Positions 60,951 through 64,000 of a stretch of 64,000 nt of DNA are shown piece after piece. Source of the DNA: UBA11540 sp003445125 (GTDB taxonomy: Bacteria; Bacillota; Clostridia; Oscillospirales; Ruminococcaceae). A model generated the notes under the pieces. The model was not told where the DNA came from. It saw only the letters and a program-made list of their open reading frames with translations, and searched no databases. Both the position numbers and the translations under genes were made by a program. Location of the stretch: assembly GCA_937899435.1 (NCBI GenBank), contig CALBQG010000027.1, forward strand, positions 1-64,000. Reading direction: 5' to 3'. Each line of letters begins with the position of its first letter. Position 1 is the stretch's first letter.

Positions 60951-61371
60951 GTTTATCGTAGCTGGAGAGCCACACGGAAAAGGCAGACCGCAGTTCAGCA
61001 CATACGGCGGTCACGTTCACGCGAGGACCCCGCAAAAGACAGTTGTTTACGAAAACCTTGTGCGGCTGGAGTACCAGCGGCAATGCGGCAAAATACGGTT
61101 CGCGGACGACGCGATGCTGCGGGTGGAGATAAACGCCTACTACAGCATTCCGGCTTCCAAGAGCAAAAAGCAGAAAGCGGCGATGGCAGAAGGAACTGTC
61201 CGACCGAGGAAAAAGCCCGACTGTGATAACGTGGTCAAGTCGGTGCTTGATTCCCTCAATTCCATCGCATATCACGACGACGTGCAGGTGGTCGATGTGT
61301 CGCTCAGCAAGTGGTACAGCGACGCGCCGAGAGTCGAAGTTGAAATCACGGAAATCTCCGGCAGCCTATAA
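60940..61371 (+). CDS. rusA: RusA-family Holliday junction resolvase
   Basis: 143-residue endonuclease that resolves four-way junctions. The diagnostic motif RPRKKPDCDNVVKSVLDSLNSIAYHDDVQV carries the catalytic Asp residues. GGAGG lies 6 nt before ATG 60940, within the end of the broken gene. Works with Bet and SSB in phage recombination. Confidence 0.92.
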   Translation: MRAKFIVAGEPHGKGRPQFSTYGGHVHARTPQKTVVYENLVRLEYQRQCGKIRFADDAMLRVEINAYYSIPASKSKKQKAAMAEGTVRPRKKPDCDNVVKSVLDSLNSIAYHDDVQVVDVSLSKWYSDAPRVEVEITEISGSL

Positions 61372-61494
61372 CGGCGCAGGAGGGCGTATAACGAGCGTTC
61401 ACAACCGAGCAGGTCTTTAGTCCTTTGAGCCGTTTGGCAAGGATATAGGCAGTCTCTCGGATGTAATATCAAACAAATACAAGGAGGCAAGGCA

Positions 61495-61683
61495 ATGGAA
61501 ATCACAACCACAATGACACTGGAGGTCACGGTAGTCGAAAAGCAGAAGCCGGAGGCGGTTCTTCCGTTCGGGGCTTCTGACGAGAACGAGCTGGCGAAGC
61601 TGATGAAGGAACGTCTGGACTGCGACGACCTTCACATCGAGAATCTCAAACAGTTCCAGCTCGATAAGGAGGAAGCCAAATGA
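61495..61683 (+). CDS. Small phage protein, unknown
   Basis: 62-residue acidic protein starting MEITTTMTLEVTVVEKQ; AAGGAGG precedes the ATG. Stop overlaps the ssb start by 4 bp. Not recognised. The 123 bp before it hold no gene. Confidence 0.65.
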   Translation: MEITTTMTLEVTVVEKQKPEAVLPFGASDENELAKLMKERLDCDDLHIENLKQFQLDKEEAK

Positions 61684-62075
61684 ACAAGGCGTGTCTGACA
61701 GGGCGTATCACAAGAGACCCTGAACTCAAAGTCACTCCGAGCGGTATCTCGGTCTGCTCCTTCTCTGTGGCGGTTGACCGCCCCGGCACGAAGGACAAGG
61801 TAGACTTTCTGGACTTCATCGCGTGGAGAGCGTCAGCGGAGTTCGTGAGTAAGTATTTCAAGAAGGGCGACGGCATTGAAATCGAAGGACATATCACCAC
61901 GCGCAGCTATGAGGACAAGAACGGCAACAAGCGCAAGGCGGTCGATATTGTTTGTGACTCGATTTCATTCCCGAAATCCAAGAAACATTCGGAAGGCGGC
62001 GCGGGTACGACCGCAGAGCCGCAGCAGGGGGCAAACTTCGAGGAACTCCCTGACGACGAAGAATTGCCGTTCTGA
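61680..62075 (+). CDS. ssb: Single-stranded DNA-binding protein
   Basis: 131-residue OB-fold protein: MNKACLTGRITRDPELK start, FIAWRASAEFVSKYFKKGDGIEIEGHI core, and the acidic C-terminal tip DDEELPF that recruits partner proteins. Phage-encoded copy coupled to the preceding gene. Confidence 0.95.
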   Translation: MNKACLTGRITRDPELKVTPSGISVCSFSVAVDRPGTKDKVDFLDFIAWRASAEFVSKYFKKGDGIEIEGHITTRSYEDKNGNKRKAVDIVCDSISFPKSKKHSEGGAGTTAEPQQGANFEELPDDEELPF

Positions 62076-62088
62076 GGAGGTAAACGCA

Positions 62089-62526
62089 ATGAGAGAGTTT
62101 GTAATCCCTATCAAAGTACATGACGCGGAGCTTCCCGTCCCTGAACACAAGTCGTGGGGCGACTGGGTTGACCTGCGAGCTGCCGAGACAGTTGAGATGA
62201 AGCAGGGCGAGTTCCGTATCATTTCACTCGGCGTAAGCATGAGACTCCCGAACGGCTACGAGGCTAACGTCGTTCCGAGAAGCTCGACCTTCAAGAACTT
62301 CGGAGTTCTGATGGCAAATAGTTTCGGAGTAATTGACAACAACTACTGCGGCAATGACGATGTGTGGGGCTTCCCTGCGATTGCGATGAGAGACACCGTA
62401 ATCAATAAGGGCGACCGTATCGCACAGTTCCGTATCGTACAACGTCAGCCGAAGCTGGTTTTCGCGAAGGTCGATGACCTGAACAGCAAAAACAGAGGCG
62501 GTTTCGGTTCTACCGGCATTAAGTGA
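62089..62526 (+). CDS. dut: dUTP diphosphatase
   Basis: 145-residue trimeric-type dUTPase. Motifs in order are DLRAAETVEM, PRSSTFKNFGVLMANSFGVID, GDRIAQFRIVQ and the C-terminal RGGFGSTG. Keeps uracil out of phage DNA. GAGGAGG precedes the ATG. Confidence 0.94.
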   Translation: MREFVIPIKVHDAELPVPEHKSWGDWVDLRAAETVEMKQGEFRIISLGVSMRLPNGYEANVVPRSSTFKNFGVLMANSFGVIDNNYCGNDDVWGFPAIAMRDTVINKGDRIAQFRIVQRQPKLVFAKVDDLNSKNRGGFGSTGIK

Positions 62527-62537
62527 GGAGGACGAAC

Positions 62538-62825
62538 GTGAACGAAATCAAACGAGTACCCGAAAAAGTCAGCGGTGTGAAGGACGGCGTACAGCTCGAT
62601 GCCAAATGCGTCCACACACGGTTCTTCAAGGACAGGATGAAGCAAACGACCGCGCCATGCACTTTGATGGCAAGCTGGGAAAACGGTGTTCTGTCAATCA
62701 ACTTCACAGTCGAAGGAAAGCGTCAGTCGGTCGGTGTAAGGCTTGATGAAACGATTATGCTCTTGCAGGAGGCAAACGCCGCCAGAATTGAAGCCGAGGA
62801 GCGCGGCAAGGTTGCGGAACAGTAA
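62538..62825 (+). CDS. Phage protein, unknown (upstream of MazF-like toxin)
   Basis: 95-residue protein beginning (GTG) MNEIKRVPEKVSGVKDG, with a beta-rich middle and a Glu/Ala helix at the end. GAGGAGG precedes GTG 62538. It overlaps the toxin start, the usual place for an antitoxin, but no MazE-like or ribbon-helix-helix pattern is visible. Confidence 0.6.
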   Translation: MNEIKRVPEKVSGVKDGVQLDAKCVHTRFFKDRMKQTTAPCTLMASWENGVLSINFTVEGKRQSVGVRLDETIMLLQEANAARIEAEERGKVAEQ

Positions 62826-63174
62826 TCTCCAACCGCGACGGGGCGATATTTTCTTCGCTGACCTCAGCGATGCCGGAAACGGCTCCAAGAGAGGGTATCG
62901 TCCCGTCATAATCCTCCAGAACAACAAGGGCAACGCGAACAGCGGCAGCGTAATCGTTGCGACCATCACAAGCGTCACAAAAAGACCGCTCCCCACACAC
63001 GTCCGGCTCGGACAACAGCACGGCTTGAAAAAGCCCAGCACGGCGGTCTTGGAGGACATCCTTACAATCGACAAAAGGTATCTGTCGAACTATCTCGGAA
63101 CGGTAATCAATACCGATGCCGAGAAGCAGCTCGATAAGGCGATATGCGTAAGTTTAGGTCTCAGAACACCATAA
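62812..63174 (+). CDS. MazF/PemK-family toxin-like endoribonuclease
   Basis: 120-residue protein with the MazF fold signature: RRGDIFFADLSDAGNGSKRGYRPVIILQNNKGN, VATITSVTKRPLPTHVRL and a long region ending VLEDILTIDKRYLSNYLGTV. The Arg/Thr residues of the RNase site are present (RPVIILQN, TSVTK). Start probably TTG 62812, inside the end of the preceding gene. mRNA cleavage is inferred from family. Confidence 0.85.
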   Translation: MRNSNLQPRRGDIFFADLSDAGNGSKRGYRPVIILQNNKGNANSGSVIVATITSVTKRPLPTHVRLGQQHGLKKPSTAVLEDILTIDKRYLSNYLGTVINTDAEKQLDKAICVSLGLRTP

Positions 63175-63272
63175 ACAAAGGACAGCCGTCCTCGCTCTAT
63201 ACGAAGGCGGCTGTCGGCATGAACATAAATCATTCTCTATAAGCCAGAGAAGTCAGGACGGAGGGAAAGAAC

Positions 63273-63839
63273 ATGGCTAAAAGCGAAAACTCAGAGAGCG
63301 CGACCATAACGGGCGCACAACTCAAAAAAATCACAGAGACGGCTTCTCTGGTAGCGATAGAAGCGTATCGGAAAGAAGTCGAGAGGGAGAGAGTGGAGAA
63401 CCGCGACAAGCGGCTCTACAATACCCGGCTCCTTATGGAAAAGTATCGCGGCATGGTGAAATACGCCGAAGATGCCGTATATGAGGCGCGTCAGCTCGAC
63501 GATGATTTTGAACTGCAAGCACTCGTCGAAATGATGAGTACGGGCAAAGACAGCTATTCACTGTCAGTCGAGTCTATTCAGGAGCGTGTAGGCAAGGTCA
63601 GAGTCATCCTCGACCACGTTACGAAAATGTTGGACTTCTACCATCATCGCTGCGAAATGTCCGGCAAACAGGAAATCATGCGGAAGTGGGACACAATCCG
63701 CTATCTGTACCTCGACGAGGATGAAAAGACCGTACAAGACCTCGCGGAGATGTACTATGTGGACGAGCGGACTGTCTACAGGTACAATCGCGCCGCGTTG
63801 CAGGACCTCAGCGCGTTGTTCTTCGGTTGGGTAGATTAA
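63273..63839 (+). CDS. ArpU-like phage transcriptional regulator (sigma-70 region 4-like)
   Basis: 188-residue protein with a coiled-coil N-terminal half and a C-terminal helix-turn-helix resembling sigma region 4 (YLDEDEKTVQDLAEMYYVDERTVYRYNRAALQDLSALFFG). Such proteins end the early block and switch on late phage genes. GGAGGG precedes the ATG. Confidence 0.82.
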   Translation: MAKSENSESATITGAQLKKITETASLVAIEAYRKEVERERVENRDKRLYNTRLLMEKYRGMVKYAEDAVYEARQLDDDFELQALVEMMSTGKDSYSLSVESIQERVGKVRVILDHVTKMLDFYHHRCEMSGKQEIMRKWDTIRYLYLDEDEKTVQDLAEMYYVDERTVYRYNRAALQDLSALFFGWVD

Positions 63840-63845
63840 AGCCCT

Positions 63846-63873
63846 GAAAGGCGATGGGAGACCACCGCCTTTC
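63846..63873. terminator. Hairpin after the ArpU-like gene
   Basis: GAAAGGCG (63846-63853) pairs with CGCCTTTC (63866-63873) with an inner TGG/CCA. It lies between two convergent genes; weak tails. Confidence 0.55.
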
Positions 63874-63881
63874 TCTATGCC

Positions 63882-64000
63882 TCAGATGAGCTTCGGGCAG
63901 TCTGCCTTGACCGGACACTGTTCGCAGTCCGGCGAGAGCGGATGACAATATTCTCTGCCTATCCTCCAGCAAGCGGCATCAATAATACCCGGAAACTCAG
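63882..64000 (-). CDS. Endonuclease III-like protein C-terminus (partial)
   Basis: The last 39 codons of a minus-strand gene that enters from the right edge. They contain CHPLSPDCEQCPVKADC, which is the Cys-x6-Cys-x2-Cys-x5-Cys loop of the endonuclease III/MutY [4Fe-4S] cluster, preceded by DAACWRIGREY. A base-excision-repair glycosylase or relative is likely; the catalytic part is outside the window. Confidence 0.65.
   Translation of the reverse strand, partial: EFPGIIDAACWRIGREYCHPLSPDCEQCPVKADCPKLI

Larger units (their letters stand above)
49690..64000. mobile_element. Prophage (left part; right end outside window)
   Basis: From just after queA the sequence changes to a phage layout: serine recombinase at the edge, divergent repressor/Cro-like genes, then tightly packed rightward genes for recombination, replication, SSB, dUTPase and an ArpU-type activator. 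Head and tail genes are not reached. The left junction probably lies in 49685-49755; no attachment core can be defined without the right end. An integrative conjugative element is less likely, because the set is typical of siphophage early regions. Confidence 0.88.

Overview
The window looks like a piece of the chromosome of an endospore-forming, anaerobic member of the Clostridia (Bacillota), with a prophage occupying the right-hand 14 kb. Sporulation genes (spo0A, a spoIVB located directly upstream of it as in Bacillus, a spoIID-type gene, a YtvI-like membrane protein) point to a spore former. Hcp with its ferredoxin and a Crp/Fnr regulator suggest an anaerobe. The gene orders rplS-lepB-rbgA-rnhB and clpP-clpX-lon-ysxC are typical Firmicutes layouts. 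Genus cannot be told from this sequence; a gut-type Oscillospirales is only a guess.

Layout. 1-2.7 kb (minus): pseudouridine synthase, folC, HD hydrolase. 2.8-4.9 kb (plus): zinc-ribbon membrane protein and gpsA. 4.9-7.4 kb (minus): spoIVB then spo0A, with two perfect 0A boxes in the spo0A control region. 7.5-12.4 kb: MarR repressor, heterodimeric ABC exporter and SDR oxidoreductase behind one promoter with a palindromic operator. 12.4-15.1 kb: AraC regulator divergent from a sugar isomerase/oxidoreductase pair. 15.1-17.6 kb: spoIID-like gene and citrate synthase. 17.6-20.3 kb: lysine riboswitch and terminator ahead of an amino-acid ABC importer whose binding protein is circularly permuted. 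20.4-24.3 kb: a second Spo0A-like protein lacking the phospho-acceptor Asp, a Crp/Fnr regulator, ferredoxin and hcp. 24.3-29.3 kb: YtvI-like protein, then ACT protein, hom, thrB and lysC. 29.3-43.9 kb: a long housekeeping stretch (rplS to hslO) that includes thrC, tig, clpP, clpX, lon and ysxC. 43.9-49.7 kb: an Asn/Gln-rich 47-residue protein with a forespore-type promoter, an SGNH lipoprotein, acpP, a 54-residue unknown, asd-dapA and queA.

Together lysC, asd, dapA, hom, thrB and thrC give most of the aspartate-family pathway to threonine and the first committed step to lysine, but in four separate transcription units. The only lysine-responsive RNA seen controls uptake rather than synthesis.

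49.7-64 kb is the left part of a prophage inserted just after queA. It holds a large serine recombinase, a CI/Cro-like switch with divergent promoters, and a rightward early operon: recombination (PD-(D/E)XK nuclease, Bet/RecT, NinB-like, RusA), replication (DnaD-like initiator carrying four 12-bp iterons, DnaC-like loader, SSB), dUTPase, a MazF-like toxin and an ArpU-type late activator. The late genes and right end lie outside the window. No tRNA, rRNA or CRISPR array was seen.
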